In this document: in pieces, positions 9,044 through 19,258 of the stretch
Layout: each line of letters begins with the position of its first letter
How positions within the stretch are numbered: position 1 is the first letter of the stretch
From: Leptospira bouyouniensis
Lineage (GTDB): Bacteria; Spirochaetota; Leptospiria; Leptospirales; Leptospiraceae
Assembly: GCF_004769525.1 (NCBI RefSeq)
Contig: NZ_RQFT01000007.1
Coordinates: 62,001-126,000 of the forward strand
Direction: 5' to 3'
Length of the DNA stretch: 64,000 bases
Translations under genes and position numbers: made by a program
Notes under the pieces: model-generated
Told to the model about the DNA's origin: nothing
What the model saw: the letters and a program-made list of their open reading frames with translations, nothing else
The model's database searches: none

Positions 9044-9811
9044 TTATTTTTGCAAATAGGGCCGTAATTTTTTACCCCAAATTTCATACCCTTTTTCGTT
9101 AAAATGGAGAACATCACCATTCGGACGGTAAAACTCTTCGCTTAATGTAGGAGCATCAGGATTTCTCATAATGTCCCAAACCTCAATGTATTCTACATTT
9201 TTTGTTGTTCGTGCCAAATGGTTTAAAAACAAATTGAATACAGGAACAATCTGATTGAGTTCTTTTACTCTCGTTGGAGGAATCGCTAACAAAATAACTT
9301 TCGTATTCCGATTCTTGGCATGTATTTTTTGAATAATTAATTGTAAGTTGTTCTGCACTAAACTAAGGCACTTACCTTCACGAAAGTCGTTCCCACCAAT
9401 TTCAATTACAATCGTATCAGGATGAAGTACAAGGACATCTTCGTCTATTCGAGTGAGGAGAGTTTCTGTCATATCACCACCAATCCCTCGATTGGTGACA
9501 ACTCTTCCCGGAAATTCTTTCTTCATAAGTTCTGGTACAAATAAATGCACTAAACTATCACCAGCAAAAACTACATCAGATTTTTTGATAGATGCATTGT
9601 CGGTGGCAAAGAGAAGACGCATGGGTATCCAAGCGACTTCTATATATTTTTTAAAGTTGGCATCGTCACGCCAACCTGGCTCAGCAAAACACTTAAAGTT
9701 AGAATCAAAGTAATCACGTTTTGAGGTGGATTTACAATTGGTAACACTCAAAACTAGGGCAATCGAAATGCCCCATCGAAGGAAGAATTTAATCCTGTTC
9801 TTGCGGTTCAT
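9044..9811 (-). CDS. SGNH/GDSL-family hydrolase lipoprotein
   Basis: 255 aa. The lipoprotein signal sequence ends at LSVTNC (Cys26), so it is probably anchored to a membrane. All four SGNH blocks are visible: FAGDSLVH (Ser nucleophile), NRGIGGDMT (Gly), EIGGNDFREG (Asn), and DVLHFNEKGY (Asp/His). The pattern resembles the PAF-acetylhydrolase-like branch of GDSL esterases. The substrate is unknown. It lies between the 59-aa gene upstream (23 bp overlap) and serB downstream. Confidence 0.85.
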   Translation of the reverse strand: MNRKNRIKFFLRWGISIALVLSVTNCKSTSKRDYFDSNFKCFAEPGWRDDANFKKYIEVAWIPMRLLFATDNASIKKSDVVFAGDSLVHLFVPELMKKEFPGRVVTNRGIGGDMTETLLTRIDEDVLVLHPDTIVIEIGGNDFREGKCLSLVQNNLQLIIQKIHAKNRNTKVILLAIPPTRVKELNQIVPVFNLFLNHLARTTKNVEYIEVWDIMRNPDAPTLSEEFYRPNGDVLHFNEKGYEIWGKKLRPYLQK

Positions 9812-9968
9812 TCATTCGGAAGCGCTTTTGCCAATCTTTGATTTGGGCCTGCGCATATTCTTCCGTGTCACAAATTCGAAATTCAATCGGGTTATTTGTG
9901 GTTGTCTCGATGAGTTTGGCTTCGATATACCCGTTCTTTAACTTGGTTGTCTCAATGCGATATCTCAT
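9789..9968 (-). CDS. Small hypothetical protein (59 aa)
   Basis: ATG at 9968 is preceded by GGAG at an eight-base spacing, which is one of the better ribosome binding sites in this region. The 59-codon frame encodes MRYRIETTKLKNG, continues through IEAKLIETTTNNPIEFR and ends in a charged tail. It overlaps the start of the SGNH lipoprotein gene by 23 bp, so it is probably translationally coupled to it. No family is recognised. The mixed hydrophilic composition suggests a small cytoplasmic protein. Confidence 0.6.
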   Translation of the reverse strand: MRYRIETTKLKNGYIEAKLIETTTNNPIEFRICDTEEYAQAQIKDWQKRFRMNEPQEQD

Positions 9969-9992
9969 CTGAATAGCTCCAAAAACCAGGAT

Positions 9993-11540
9993 TTAATTAC
10001 CACGTATCTTTGCAATCTCTTCTAACGTTTCATCCTCTTTGTATTTTCCAAAGAGAAAAATTGCAAGTAAACAGAATGCAGAAGCAAGTGGTCCTGTCAA
10101 CCGAACTCCAAGCTCCCCTCCCGCTTCTACTTCTTCGACTTTACAAATCGTAGATTCCTTACTTATTTTTGCCTCACTCTCACTATTTTTTTTGGATTCT
10201 GTCTGAGAATCGGACACAGATGGCGCAATGATCCCTGTCACATTGGGAGACACTTGTTTTTTGGATTCTCTGTCTAGACCAAGTAAAATCACAGAACTAA
10301 AGATCAAGACGGCAAGTGTTTGTCCTAATTTCTGCATGAAGGTTCGTCCTGCATAAAATAGACCTTCTCGTTTCGATCCCGTTTTTAATGAATCAAGTTC
10401 AGCAATATCTGCTAATATTGCATTTGGTAATATTCCAAGAATTGCAATTGGGATGGCAGCAACCCCAACGATCATATAACCTTGGATATATGGGGATATG
10501 GGCAAACTGTTTTTCCCAATAAAATAGATGGATAAAAATAATGCGAGAAATGTATAAAAGCCAATGAGAACCGTTCTCTTTTTCCCGATTTTCCGTGCGA
10601 CAAAATTGACTACGGGATAAAAGGCAAACGACACAAGTAACATCACCGTTAGAAGTTGTGTCACAAAGTCTCGTTCCAATTCTAAAAGCACTGTTACATA
10701 ATAGGAAATCCCAGTTGTGAGGATTGTGAGAGCCAGGAAGTAACACAAATCAGATAAAGCAAAATACAAAAAGTTTTTGTTTTTGAATGTGAGTAAAATT
10801 GCTTCTTTGAAGGGAACACTTGAAGCTTCTGACTCACAGTATGTTTTTTCATGAATGGTAAACACAGGGAAGTACATACAAATCGCCGCAAAGATACAAA
10901 GGATTCCCAGTGCATACTGGCGCGCAACTAACGTTTGCACAGAAGGATCTGCATCAAAAACAAAACTTGATTGTAGTGCGCTTGCAATCATCGGTTCCGT
11001 CGATGCAATGATGATCCCGAGTGCATATGTGACTGAAATGTATGTGGAGAGATTGAGTCGTTCTTCTGGGGTATGGCCAAGCTCCGGGATTAGTGCAAAA
11101 AATGGTGTGACATACACTGTTAAAAATAAGTAAAAGAGTAACATAAAACTTGTCATCCACACTAAGTTGGTCGATGAAACGAAGTTATGTGGTGGCACAA
11201 AGATTAACCAACAAAAGACGGCAGATGGAACCCCACCCAAAAATAAAAACGGAATCCTTCTTCCAAATCGTGAAGAAAAACGATCAGATGAATTTGCAAT
11301 GAGTGGGTCAGTGAATGCATCCCATAAACGACCAATAGCTGCGACCACTCCAATCGTGGAAAGGCCCCAAAATGCCATTTTTTCGATTAAATCCGGGAAA
11401 CAATCTTGGCCCGGTTTAGGTGCAGGGGGTAGGTAAAAATAAACTTGGTGAAGACCGATGATATTGATGAGTGTAGACCAACCAAGTTGGCCTACCGCAT
11501 AACTAATTTGTTTTCGAAATGGTAAAGACGGTTTTTGCAT
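9993..11540 (-). CDS. GPH-type (sugar:cation symporter-like) MFS transporter
   Basis: About 515 aa with some 12 hydrophobic segments. The segment RLWDAFTDPLIANSSDR, followed by FGRRIPFLFLG, is the hallmark of the glycoside-pentoside-hexuronide:cation symporter family (MelB-like), where the Asp residues form the cation site. A hydrophilic insert near the C-terminus (roughly residues 430-480, rich in Ser, Lys and Glu) is unusual. The gene lies 59 bp downstream of bioB on the same strand, but nothing in the sequence identifies biotin or a precursor as substrate. GTG 11549 is an alternative start. Confidence 0.8.
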   Translation of the reverse strand: MQKPSLPFRKQISYAVGQLGWSTLINIIGLHQVYFYLPPAPKPGQDCFPDLIEKMAFWGLSTIGVVAAIGRLWDAFTDPLIANSSDRFSSRFGRRIPFLFLGGVPSAVFCWLIFVPPHNFVSSTNLVWMTSFMLLFYLFLTVYVTPFFALIPELGHTPEERLNLSTYISVTYALGIIIASTEPMIASALQSSFVFDADPSVQTLVARQYALGILCIFAAICMYFPVFTIHEKTYCESEASSVPFKEAILLTFKNKNFLYFALSDLCYFLALTILTTGISYYVTVLLELERDFVTQLLTVMLLVSFAFYPVVNFVARKIGKKRTVLIGFYTFLALFLSIYFIGKNSLPISPYIQGYMIVGVAAIPIAILGILPNAILADIAELDSLKTGSKREGLFYAGRTFMQKLGQTLAVLIFSSVILLGLDRESKKQVSPNVTGIIAPSVSDSQTESKKNSESEAKISKESTICKVEEVEAGGELGVRLTGPLASAFCLLAIFLFGKYKEDETLEEIAKIRGN

Positions 11541-11599
11541 GTGTTTCACTAGAGGCGATAAAGTAGGAGCATGATACCGCCAAAAGTGAAAAAGGCAAA

Positions 11600-12655
11600 C
11601 TACTTTTTGTGTTTATAGAGTTCTGGAAAGTTTTTCTCGTCGTATAAAAACTTTGATTCGTAGTCTTCCCAACCTTCTGGGATTCCTTCCGTAAACTCAG
11701 GCACCATATTACAATCACGAATGAGATTCATGGTTTGTTCCATCTCGCTGCCTTTTACATTCAAATAACCTTCAGCAAACAAAGAATTGGATACATAAAG
11801 TGCCATGGATTGTAAAGAACCTAAATGCCCTTCCCGACCCGCACCAACACGGATCTCTGAATCAGGGTTCACCAAACGAAACATAGACAATACACGAATA
11901 CAAAATTCAGGTGTGAGCGGTGACTTTTGGATGGCATGCCCTTTAATGGGAATAAAAAAGTTCACAGGGATAGAAATCACTCCAAGTCGTTTTAATTCAA
12001 AAGCAACTTGTACGATGTCTTTCAATTCTTCCCCCATTCCCACGATGATCCCAGAACAAAGTCCAATCTCCGCTTCTTTTGCCGCTTCAAGTGTTGTTAG
12101 TCGGTCTTTAAAAGTATGTGTAGAACAAATTTCATTGTATTTTGACTCGGACGTATTGAGGTTATGGTTGTAACGATCAAGGCCTGCATCCTTTAATGTT
12201 TTTGCTTTTTTGGAGTCTAGGATTCCGGCAGAAAGACAAACCTTCATTCCTAATTCACCATTAATTTTGGAAATAGTTTCTGCCAATTTGTCGACTGCTT
12301 TGTCAGTTGGACCTCGGCCTGAAGTCACCATACAAAAACGATAGGCACCATTCTCTTTTGCTTTTTTGGCATCTTCCCAGATTGCCTCAGGCGATTTTAA
12401 GGAATACTCTTGGATTCCAGATTCCCCACCTTTCCTTTGGGCGCAGTAACCACAATCTTCTGGGCAATACCCATTTTTGATATTATCTAATATATGAATC
12501 CGAACTCGGTTACCAAAATGACGATATCTTTCTTCAGAAGCTTTTGCCACTGCTGGTAAAAGTGGGACTTCTCCCTTTAGAATCTGAAGGGCTTCTTCCT
12601 CGGAAATGAGTGATGGAGAGGAAGAGATAGTTTTTTCTTGGATACTTGCGATCAT
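11600..12655 (-). CDS. bioB: Biotin synthase
   Basis: Radical SAM enzyme inserting sulfur into dethiobiotin. The [4Fe-4S] motif is [12 protein letters not shown] with Cys64, Cys68 and Cys71. The following [16 protein letters not shown] and RYNHNLNTS motifs are standard for BioB, and the second-cluster ligands lie in [12 protein letters not shown] and the [11 protein letters not shown] segment. 351 aa is a normal length. It is the third gene of the bioD-bioA-bioB cluster, 58 bp after bioA. Confidence 0.96.
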   Translation of the reverse strand: MIASIQEKTISSSPSLISEEEALQILKGEVPLLPAVAKASEERYRHFGNRVRIHILDNIKNGYCPEDCGYCAQRKGGESGIQEYSLKSPEAIWEDAKKAKENGAYRFCMVTSGRGPTDKAVDKLAETISKINGELGMKVCLSAGILDSKKAKTLKDAGLDRYNHNLNTSESKYNEICSTHTFKDRLTTLEAAKEAEIGLCSGIIVGMGEELKDIVQVAFELKRLGVISIPVNFFIPIKGHAIQKSPLTPEFCIRVLSMFRLVNPDSEIRVGAGREGHLGSLQSMALYVSNSLFAEGYLNVKGSEMEQTMNLIRDCNMVPEFTEGIPEGWEDYESKFLYDEKNFPELYKHKK

Positions 12656-12713
12656 GAGAACAAAATCTTGAACTTGCGTGACTCTGTAAACGAAGAAAAA
12701 TTGAAGGAGAAAC

Positions 12714-14045
12714 TTAGTCTTCTTCTGTTTCTAAAAATGTTAGCAGTGTCTTTTCGAGTGCTAAAAATATTCTTTCGAGTGAGGCATCTGAAATCGTATA
12801 AGGTGGAGTAATGTAAATAGTCCTTCCAAGAGGTCTTAATAAAATAAAATATTTGCGAAGAGAATCCCTGATTTGTTTTCCTATAGGATTTAAATATTCA
12901 TCAGTTGCTACTGGCTCTTTCCATTCAAATGCAAAGATTCCGCCCATTACACGGACATTTTCGATAGAATTTCCCATTTTATTTTGAAAGGATTCTGCAT
13001 GTGTTTTTAATTTTGACTCTAACTCTCTCACTTTTGTAAGCCCAAAATCTTTTAACATAGCAACAGACGCATAACCTACGCTACATGCTAGTGCATTCCC
13101 GGTCATTGTATGGGCATGGAAAAAAGACTTATAAGGATCTTTGGATAAAAATGTTTCATAAACAAAATTTGGAACGAGAGTGGCGGCAAGGGGTAACATC
13201 CCACCTGTTAATCCTTTTGCTATCACTAGTAAATCAGGAACAACACTTGCCTTTTGGTAAGCAAACGGATCACCTAATTTTCCCATTCCGGTAAATACCT
13301 CGTCGAAAATCAGTAATGTGTCGGTATAGGTGGCGAGTTCTCTAAGTTTGACCAATACTTTTTTATCGTAGAATAACATTCCATTGGCCCCAAATACCAA
13401 AGGTTCGATCACAATGCCAGCATATTCTTTTTGTTTGATTTCAAGTTCTAATTCAGACAAACATTCCGTAGAACAATTATTAGGTTTCTTTCCCCAAGGA
13501 CAAAACATACAATTTGGAGCCGGGAACTCTTTCGTTGGGAACCGTAACTCAGAAAAAATTCGATTGAAGTAGTTTTTCCCTGATACATTCATCGCACCGA
13601 TGCTATCACCATGGTATGAATTGGAAAAAACTAAAAATTCAGATCTCGGTTTTGTATTTGGATTGTTTTGATAGTATTGGATACTGAGTTTTAAAGCAAT
13701 TTCTATCCCATTCGACCCGTTATCAGAATAAAAGACTTTCGCAAAATCAGAACGTGTTAACTCTAACAAAGCTTTGGATAAAGTTTCTGCTGCTTCATGG
13801 ATATTCCCCGCAAGCATAACATGATCCAATGATTTAAGTTGGTTTTGTAATGCTTCCACTAAAGTCGGATGGCGATGCCCATAAATCATAGTCCACCAAC
13901 TTGAGATGGCGTCTATCCAGACATTTCCGTCTTCATCTGTTACAAATTCTTTCTCTGCAGATACAATTTTTAGTAAGGATTCAGATTCATCTTGAATGGT
14001 TAGTGGCACCCAAGTGAGTGTGTTGACTGGATTATAGTTCTTCAT
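12714..14045 (-). CDS. bioA: Adenosylmethionine-8-amino-7-oxononanoate aminotransferase
   Basis: PLP enzyme converting KAPA to DAPA with S-adenosylmethionine as amino donor. The [13 protein letters not shown] segment near the N-terminus is specific to BioA. The aminotransferase class III pattern [13 protein letters not shown], then [17 protein letters not shown], contains the PLP Lys. About 443 aa. The start is uncertain among ATG 14045, ATG 14051 and TTG 14060; all overlap the bioD end by 14-29 bp, so translation is likely coupled. Confidence 0.94.
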   Translation of the reverse strand: MKNYNPVNTLTWVPLTIQDESESLLKIVSAEKEFVTDEDGNVWIDAISSWWTMIYGHRHPTLVEALQNQLKSLDHVMLAGNIHEAAETLSKALLELTRSDFAKVFYSDNGSNGIEIALKLSIQYYQNNPNTKPRSEFLVFSNSYHGDSIGAMNVSGKNYFNRIFSELRFPTKEFPAPNCMFCPWGKKPNNCSTECLSELELEIKQKEYAGIVIEPLVFGANGMLFYDKKVLVKLRELATYTDTLLIFDEVFTGMGKLGDPFAYQKASVVPDLLVIAKGLTGGMLPLAATLVPNFVYETFLSKDPYKSFFHAHTMTGNALACSVGYASVAMLKDFGLTKVRELESKLKTHAESFQNKMGNSIENVRVMGGIFAFEWKEPVATDEYLNPIGKQIRDSLRKYFILLRPLGRTIYITPPYTISDASLERIFLALEKTLLTFLETEED

Positions 14046-14724
14046 CTGCATTGATAACAAGATCTATCACATTTCGATTTGGATCAAAATGTTCTGTAGC
14101 AAAACTGATAAATTCTTCAGAGGTTAACTTCTGCTCGGGAAAGTTAGTAAAACCTAAAAAAGAAACACCACCTAATCTCTGTATCATGGAGGCATTGTCT
14201 TCTTGTAAAGAGTTGTTTGGACCAACTAAATAAAATCCATACACAGGGATAAAACGAGATGTTAATGCTTCTAAGGTTAATAAAGTATGATTGATGGTTC
14301 CAAGTTCAGTAGATCCAACAACGATCACACCAAGATTTGATTCTTGGATCGCTCGTATGGTAAGGTAATCTTCGGTGATAGGTACAAACACTCCACCTGC
14401 CCCTTCAATCAGAGTATTATTGTTTCTTTCTTTGGAAACCAAATTCAAAAGTAGTTTTGGATCGATCGTCTGACCTTCAGCTTTTGCTGCGTAATGCGGA
14501 CTCGCTGGGGTTTTATAAACAAAGATTGGATTTAAAAAACAGGAATCGGGCAAATTCGTCGTTTTTTGGATAAAGGTTGTGTCGTCGGCACTGATTGTTC
14601 CTGTTTGGATGGGTTTCCAATAACGGAATCCGAACTTTTTCGCATATTTGGCCATAAACAGGCTGGAAAAGAAGGTTTTGCCTACGTCGGTGCCGGTTCC
14701 GGTAACATAAAAAGCTTGTCCCAT
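14032..14724 (-). CDS. bioD: Dethiobiotin synthetase
   Basis: ATP-dependent carboxylation of DAPA to dethiobiotin. The P-loop FYVTGTGTDVGKTFFSSL lies at the N-terminus, KPIQTG follows, and EGAGGVFVPITED is the family's second signature. ATG 14724 puts the P-loop about 10 residues in, as in known BioD proteins. The longer upstream frame is rejected because it would cross the divergent gene at 14783. First gene of the biotin operon; bioF is not in the window. Confidence 0.94.
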   Translation of the reverse strand: MGQAFYVTGTGTDVGKTFFSSLFMAKYAKKFGFRYWKPIQTGTISADDTTFIQKTTNLPDSCFLNPIFVYKTPASPHYAAKAEGQTIDPKLLLNLVSKERNNNTLIEGAGGVFVPITEDYLTIRAIQESNLGVIVVGSTELGTINHTLLTLEALTSRFIPVYGFYLVGPNNSLQEDNASMIQRLGGVSFLGFTNFPEQKLTSEEFISFATEHFDPNRNVIDLVINADEEL

Positions 14725-14782
14725 AAGTGCAAGTTTTATCAATTCCAGACCTCGTCTATCCGATTTATATAAGAGAGGCAAT

Positions 14783-15304
14783 ATGCAACTTCCCCTTTGG
14801 AAATCCATTCTCAAACGCGATGACAATCCCATTACGGAGATTTCACATTTTCTTCGTGAAACGGCTATCTTTGAAGGTATGTCACGAAGGACACTTCGTG
14901 AAGTAGCAAGGCTCATCCATAAAAGAAAATACTATGCTGGTGAAACTATATTTTACCAAGGCCAAGCGGGCACTGGAGTGTATTTAATCTTACAGGGAAA
15001 AGTAGAAATTTTCTCAGAACGTGAAGGAGTCACATTAAAACTCGCCGAACTTGAAAAAGGTGCTTTTTTTGGAGAACTTGCTTTGTTCCAAGATTTCCCA
15101 AGATCAGCAACTGCTGTGACTCTTGTAGATTCAATTCTACTTGGTTTTTTCCAACCAGAACTCAAAACATTATTGGAAACAAAACCTCGCGTTGGGAATG
15201 ATTTACTTCTAAGTTTTGCCTCTATCATCGCTGACAGACTTCGCAAAACAAATGATACATTAGAAGCAGCATACTTTAAAAGTAAAAAGAATAAATCAAA
15301 ATGA
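14783..15304 (+). CDS. Cyclic-nucleotide-binding-domain protein (no DNA-binding domain)
   Basis: 173 aa. A single cNMP-binding beta-roll (about residues 25-150) with the phosphate-cassette-like stretch FFGELALFQDFPRSATAV. It resembles the sensor half of Crp/Fnr proteins, but no helix-turn-helix follows; the C-terminus is a short basic helix (FKSKKNKSK). AGAGG four bases before ATG 14783 supports the start. The stop overlaps the next gene by ATGA, suggesting that it works with the AI-2E-type permease. Ligand unknown. Confidence 0.8.
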   Translation: MQLPLWKSILKRDDNPITEISHFLRETAIFEGMSRRTLREVARLIHKRKYYAGETIFYQGQAGTGVYLILQGKVEIFSEREGVTLKLAELEKGAFFGELALFQDFPRSATAVTLVDSILLGFFQPELKTLLETKPRVGNDLLLSFASIIADRLRKTNDTLEAAYFKSKKNKSK

Positions 15305-16359
15305 TCTTTAAAGAAAATAGTATTTCTTCTCTGGTATTAAGGTCTGCTTTTTTTGGCCTCATCGCATTAACCGTTCTCATTGGGATTGTAGGTGTCAAAT
15401 TTTTAGCGATTCCTCTTCTCATTTCGGGAATTCATTTTTATATCTTCCATGGGGTAGTGGATTATTTTGAATCTAGAGGAATTCATCGAGCAATCACAAT
15501 CATCTTTATTTTTACTTTTTTAATTGCTGGCGCTTATTGGTTTTTGGCTTTTTATCTTCCAAACTTGTTTGAAAAAGCACAACCAATTGTATCAGAGTGG
15601 TCTATCAAAATGGATGATCCGAATTTTCAACTTTTGGATTTTTCCAAATTACCTGTTGTTTCTAAAAATCCAGAACTTTGGAAAAAAATCATCAATCCCG
15701 AAGAAATTGCAAAACTTGCAACAAGTAACTTAGAAGAGTTTCTGAGAGGAATTGTTGTGATGATTCCAACATTCATTAGTTGGATGATCATCATTCCAAT
15801 TATCAGCTTTTTTTTGTTACTCGATGCAAACCTAATTTACAAAACTATGATTAGTTTTATTCCTAACCGGTTTTTTGAAATGTTCCTTATGGTATTTTAC
15901 CGAATGAATCAACAGATCACAAGTTATTTGAAAAGTTTAGTGATCCAATGTGGAATTATGGCGATTGTTGCCTCCATTGGTTTTTTTATTGTTGGCGTTA
16001 AATTTTTCGTTCTATTTGGAATCTTCTTAGGTGTTGCCAATTCCATCCCTTACTTAGGACCACTGATTGGTGCCATCCCACCAATCCTCTTTGCAATTTT
16101 GTTTCCTGAAATGTCACCTTCAATCGGTTCCATTGCCTCAGTTGTCATCGTTGCACAACTTGTAGACAATGCAATAGTCCAACCAGTTGTGATTGCAAAT
16201 GCAGTTTCCTTACACCCACTTGCTATTTTGATAGGGATCGCAGTGGGAGGGAATTTTTTTGGGATCTTTGGAATGTTACTGGCAATCCCTGTATTATCGA
16301 TCTTAAAAGTGACAATTGGCATTTTGTATCATGCTTTAAAAGAACACCAAATCATTTAG
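15301..16359 (+). CDS. AI-2E transporter family membrane protein
   Basis: 352 aa with about eight hydrophobic segments and the characteristic long extracytoplasmic region between helices 3 and 4 (residues about 95-150). The C-terminal motif IPYLGPLIGAIPP and the ending GMLLAIPVLSILKV are typical of the PF01594 (AI-2E/PerM) family. Members export or exchange varied substrates, so an autoinducer role should not be assumed. It overlaps the cNMP-binding gene by four bases. Confidence 0.85.
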   Translation: MIFKENSISSLVLRSAFFGLIALTVLIGIVGVKFLAIPLLISGIHFYIFHGVVDYFESRGIHRAITIIFIFTFLIAGAYWFLAFYLPNLFEKAQPIVSEWSIKMDDPNFQLLDFSKLPVVSKNPELWKKIINPEEIAKLATSNLEEFLRGIVVMIPTFISWMIIIPIISFFLLLDANLIYKTMISFIPNRFFEMFLMVFYRMNQQITSYLKSLVIQCGIMAIVASIGFFIVGVKFFVLFGIFLGVANSIPYLGPLIGAIPPILFAILFPEMSPSIGSIASVVIVAQLVDNAIVQPVVIANAVSLHPLAILIGIAVGGNFFGIFGMLLAIPVLSILKVTIGILYHALKEHQII

Positions 16360-16414
16360 TTACCATTTCCAGATGAAATATGAAATGGAATCAATTTATG
16401 CGTTAGTTGTAGGG

Positions 16415-16453
16415 AATAAAAGAGAGGTGAGTTTAATGAGACTCATTCCTCTC
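16415..16453 (-). terminator. Intrinsic terminator of the EamA gene, overlapping its stop
   Basis: GAGAGG (16422-16427) pairs with CCTCTC (16448-16453), and TGAGT (16428-16432) with ACTCA (16441-16445), leaving an eight-base loop and a two-base bulge. On the minus strand the stem is followed by CTTTTATT. The stem includes the EamA stop codon at 16443-16445. Confidence 0.6.
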
Positions 16454-17357
16454 GTTTGTTCCATTTTCCCATTTCTGAAAATAAAATTCCGAATAAAGTT
16501 AAAAAAGATCCAATGGCACCAATTGTGCCCAATCTTTCGCCTAATACAAGATAAGCCAAGAAAAAAGAAAACACTGGTTCCAAACTATAGAGTAATCCAG
16601 CTCTGGCAGGTGACACGGCCTTTTGGTATCTAGTTTGTATCTGTGTTGTAAAAATTGTTGCAAACACTGATGTATAAATGATACCAATCCAAAATTTTAA
16701 GTCAAATTGTACATTGATAGTTTGTTTTAAAAAAATAGATTCAACTGGAAATAAAAAACTAGATACGATTGCGATTAATAAAATTTCAAACGAGACCAAA
16801 ATTTGAGATGGGATTTTTTTAGTATAAATATCGATCAAAATGATATACACCGCAAAGAAAAACGCACCGATAAGAGTGAGTCCATCTCCAAACCCAAATC
16901 CTAAATTGTTTTGAATCTCATCGAAATTTTTACCATTTTGCGAAATACAAAATAATCCAATCACAACGATCACAACCGCTATCCATGTCCTTAAAGATGG
17001 AAGTTTGCGTTCTATGGCGATCTCAAGTAACGGAACAAAAATCACATAGGCACCCGTCATAAATCCAGATTGTGTTGCCGAAGTATACACAAGCCCAATG
17101 GTTTGAAACGCATATCCAAGTAATGCGGAACAAGCGACAAAAAAGGCAGGAACAATATAATCCAGACGACGATTTGCTTTTGAAAATAATGTTTTCCGAT
17201 AGATTAAAAGTGTAATGAACCCAGCGACAGAAAATCGGACCGCTAAAAATAAAAAAGGAGGTACCGAATCCAAAGCAAGTTTGATGACCACAAAGGTTCC
17301 ACCCCAAAGAATGGCGGCAATCACCAAAAAGAGTTCTGGAGTGAAGATCCTAGACAT
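16443..17357 (-). CDS. EamA/DMT-family transporter
   Basis: 304 aa with ten hydrophobic helices arranged as two EamA repeats. The first repeat begins AAILWGGTFVVIKLAL; the second ends with the typical SLEPVFSFFLAYLVLGERLG pattern. Such permeases export or import small metabolites, and the substrate cannot be predicted. It is divergent from the methyltransferase-like gene at 17401 and convergent with the AI-2E-family gene. Confidence 0.85.
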   Translation of the reverse strand: MSRIFTPELFLVIAAILWGGTFVVIKLALDSVPPFLFLAVRFSVAGFITLLIYRKTLFSKANRRLDYIVPAFFVACSALLGYAFQTIGLVYTSATQSGFMTGAYVIFVPLLEIAIERKLPSLRTWIAVVIVVIGLFCISQNGKNFDEIQNNLGFGFGDGLTLIGAFFFAVYIILIDIYTKKIPSQILVSFEILLIAIVSSFLFPVESIFLKQTINVQFDLKFWIGIIYTSVFATIFTTQIQTRYQKAVSPARAGLLYSLEPVFSFFLAYLVLGERLGTIGAIGSFLTLFGILFSEMGKWNKREE

Positions 17358-17400
17358 GTAAGGTCAGTCTTTCCCAAGAAATACGGATAGCAAGGAAAAG

Positions 17401-18612
17401 ATGAATTGGAAATTTAAAATCAGAAAACCCCAACAGGGTACAACTTTGACATGGGAATTATATTTTCCTCCAGGCACATCCACTTGGGTGGGAGATAAGG
17501 TAAAAGAAAACCTAGACCAAATTCCACTTCCGAACCAACCAGAAGCGAATGTGCGTACGTTTTCTGAAAAAATTAAAATTGAAAATACTAATGCACATCA
17601 AATCACCTATCTTTTGTTCAATGGGTATTTTATCAGAGATTTACGTCTTGTCATAGCGAGAACCAATGATTGGGACAAGTCTGCTGAAAAACGAGAAGAA
17701 GAATGGGACCGAATTTTAACAGAAGCAGTTTCAATTGCAAAACCACTCTTTTCCAATCCAGATACAAAATTTTACGAAATCAAAGAAAACTTACACATTA
17801 GTTTCTTTGAGGATGAAATTACAGTTTCACTTTCTGTCCTTGGAGAACCAGGTTATAAACGAGGAATCAAAGCTACTTTCCCAACAAGTGCACCTGTCCC
17901 CGAGGACTTGGCTCATATACTTATTGAAGAGTGTTTCCAAATCTTTTCGATTCCAAGAGAAAAGGTAAATTCAGTTTATATTCCTTTTGCCGGAACAATG
18001 ACTTTTGCCACCGAATGGAAATTAGGTGAAGAAAAAATCCCATTTTTATCGTTACCGAGGGAATTTATTTGGAAGAAACTCACATTATTTCCAGAAAAAT
18101 CATATGAACATTTTTTAAAAAAACGAAACACCTTATTACCAAATAATACACATGTAACGCCCATGGTGATACAAGATACAGACCCAGCTTTAACACCGTA
18201 TTGGACTCAAGAATTTTCAAATTGGAGAAAATGGATCCATGTCGAATCAATTGATCATACCATCTCAGACTTTTTAAAAACTTTTCCCGTTTTCTCTGAA
18301 GGGAACGAAAATACGACTCATTACTTTATACCGTTAAACCCACCGTATGGATACCGAAAAAACGAAATGACCGGTCCAGAAGAAAAGTTATATGCAAAGA
18401 TTGGTAATAGACTTAATGTTTTATCAAAAGATTTACAGAAAAAGTTTTCCATTATTGGTTTTATACTTTGCCCAAATGAGGATAAGTGGAGCGATTGTAT
18501 GAAAGAATTAAAGAATTTTTCAAAAAAAACCATCCATGTTACACATGGTGGTATCGATTTACGCGTGTTATTCTTTCATTTGGAGGGGAAATCTGAAAGA
18601 AGTTCAAATTGA
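17401..18612 (+). CDS. Degenerate RlmL/YpsC-like RNA methyltransferase
   Basis: 403 aa, the size of THUMP-containing class I RNA methyltransferases. Three collinear landmarks support the family: [20 protein letters not shown] (equivalent to the GxxLYKRGYR...AP segment), a motif IV NPPYGYR (about residue 313), and a C-terminal [11 protein letters not shown] matching the NGGIECRLYKY ending of YpsC/RlmL. The SAM-binding motif I is altered: IPFAGTMTF (about residue 194) stands where DPxCGSGT is usual. It may methylate 23S rRNA, or may have lost activity. AAGGA lies close upstream of ATG 17401. ung overlaps the 3' end. Confidence 0.6.
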   Translation: MNWKFKIRKPQQGTTLTWELYFPPGTSTWVGDKVKENLDQIPLPNQPEANVRTFSEKIKIENTNAHQITYLLFNGYFIRDLRLVIARTNDWDKSAEKREEEWDRILTEAVSIAKPLFSNPDTKFYEIKENLHISFFEDEITVSLSVLGEPGYKRGIKATFPTSAPVPEDLAHILIEECFQIFSIPREKVNSVYIPFAGTMTFATEWKLGEEKIPFLSLPREFIWKKLTLFPEKSYEHFLKKRNTLLPNNTHVTPMVIQDTDPALTPYWTQEFSNWRKWIHVESIDHTISDFLKTFPVFSEGNENTTHYFIPLNPPYGYRKNEMTGPEEKLYAKIGNRLNVLSKDLQKKFSIIGFILCPNEDKWSDCMKELKNFSKKTIHVTHGGIDLRVLFFHLEGKSERSSN

Positions 18613-19258
18613 ACCTAGTTGGAAAGAGGTTTTAAACGATGAATTTCAAAAACCTTATTTCACAAAATTGCGCGAATGGATAAAAAACGAGTACCGATCG
18701 GCTGTTGTTTACCCACCTGCAAAACTGATTTTTTCCGCGTTTGACTTGTGTCCTTTTGACGAAGTCAAAGTGGTGATCCTTGGTCAAGATCCCTACCATG
18801 GACCAGGACAAGCGCATGGACTTTGTTTTTCAGTAAAGGAAGGTGTACCATTCCCTCCTTCCTTACAAAACATCTTCAAAGAGATAAAAGACGATTTAAA
18901 TAAACCGATTCCGAAGTCAGGGGATTTAAGTTACCTCGCCAAACAAGGTGTCTTTTTACTCAATGCCACACTCACAGTCGAAAAAGACAAAGCAGGGTCT
19001 CATCAGAATCAAGGTTGGGAAATATTTACTGATGCTGTAATCAAAATCTTAGCTGAAAAAAAAACAAATTTAGTATTTTTGTTATGGGGATCTTTTGCTC
19101 AGAAAAAAGAACTTTTGATTCCACCAAACAAACATTTGGTTTTAAAATCAGCACACCCTTCTCCACTGTCTGCATACCGCGGATTCTTAGGGAACCGACA
19201 TTTTTCAAAAACAAATGAATATTTAAATTCAATAGGAAAACAATCCATTGACTGGTAA
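18593..19258 (+). CDS. ung: Uracil-DNA glycosylase
   Basis: Removes uracil from DNA in base excision repair. Family 1 motifs: [20 protein letters not shown] (catalytic Asp and water-activating loop), [16 protein letters not shown] and the C-terminal loop [14 protein letters not shown] place the start at CTG 18593, because GGAGG lies six bases upstream and the resulting protein (221 aa) begins seven residues before the conserved Trp, close to other Ung proteins. The ATG codons further up (18536, 18545) would add 16-19 residues lying inside the preceding gene. Confidence 0.9.
   Translation: MKEVQIEPSWKEVLNDEFQKPYFTKLREWIKNEYRSAVVYPPAKLIFSAFDLCPFDEVKVVILGQDPYHGPGQAHGLCFSVKEGVPFPPSLQNIFKEIKDDLNKPIPKSGDLSYLAKQGVFLLNATLTVEKDKAGSHQNQGWEIFTDAVIKILAEKKTNLVFLLWGSFAQKKELLIPPNKHLVLKSAHPSPLSAYRGFLGNRHFSKTNEYLNSIGKQSIDW

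Noticed and set aside
8140..9120. Longer serB with 26 extra N-terminal residues
   Set aside because: The extension lies inside the SGNH gene and is not similar to SerB. ATG 9042 next to the upstream stop is the better start.
14760..14775. TTATATAA as a BioR-like site upstream of bioD
   Set aside because: Two positions shorter than the TTATMKATAA consensus and common by chance in A/T-rich DNA. No bioR gene is visible.
14032..14916. Longer bioD starting at 14916
   Set aside because: It would extend through the divergent cNMP-binding gene. ATG 14724 places the P-loop correctly.
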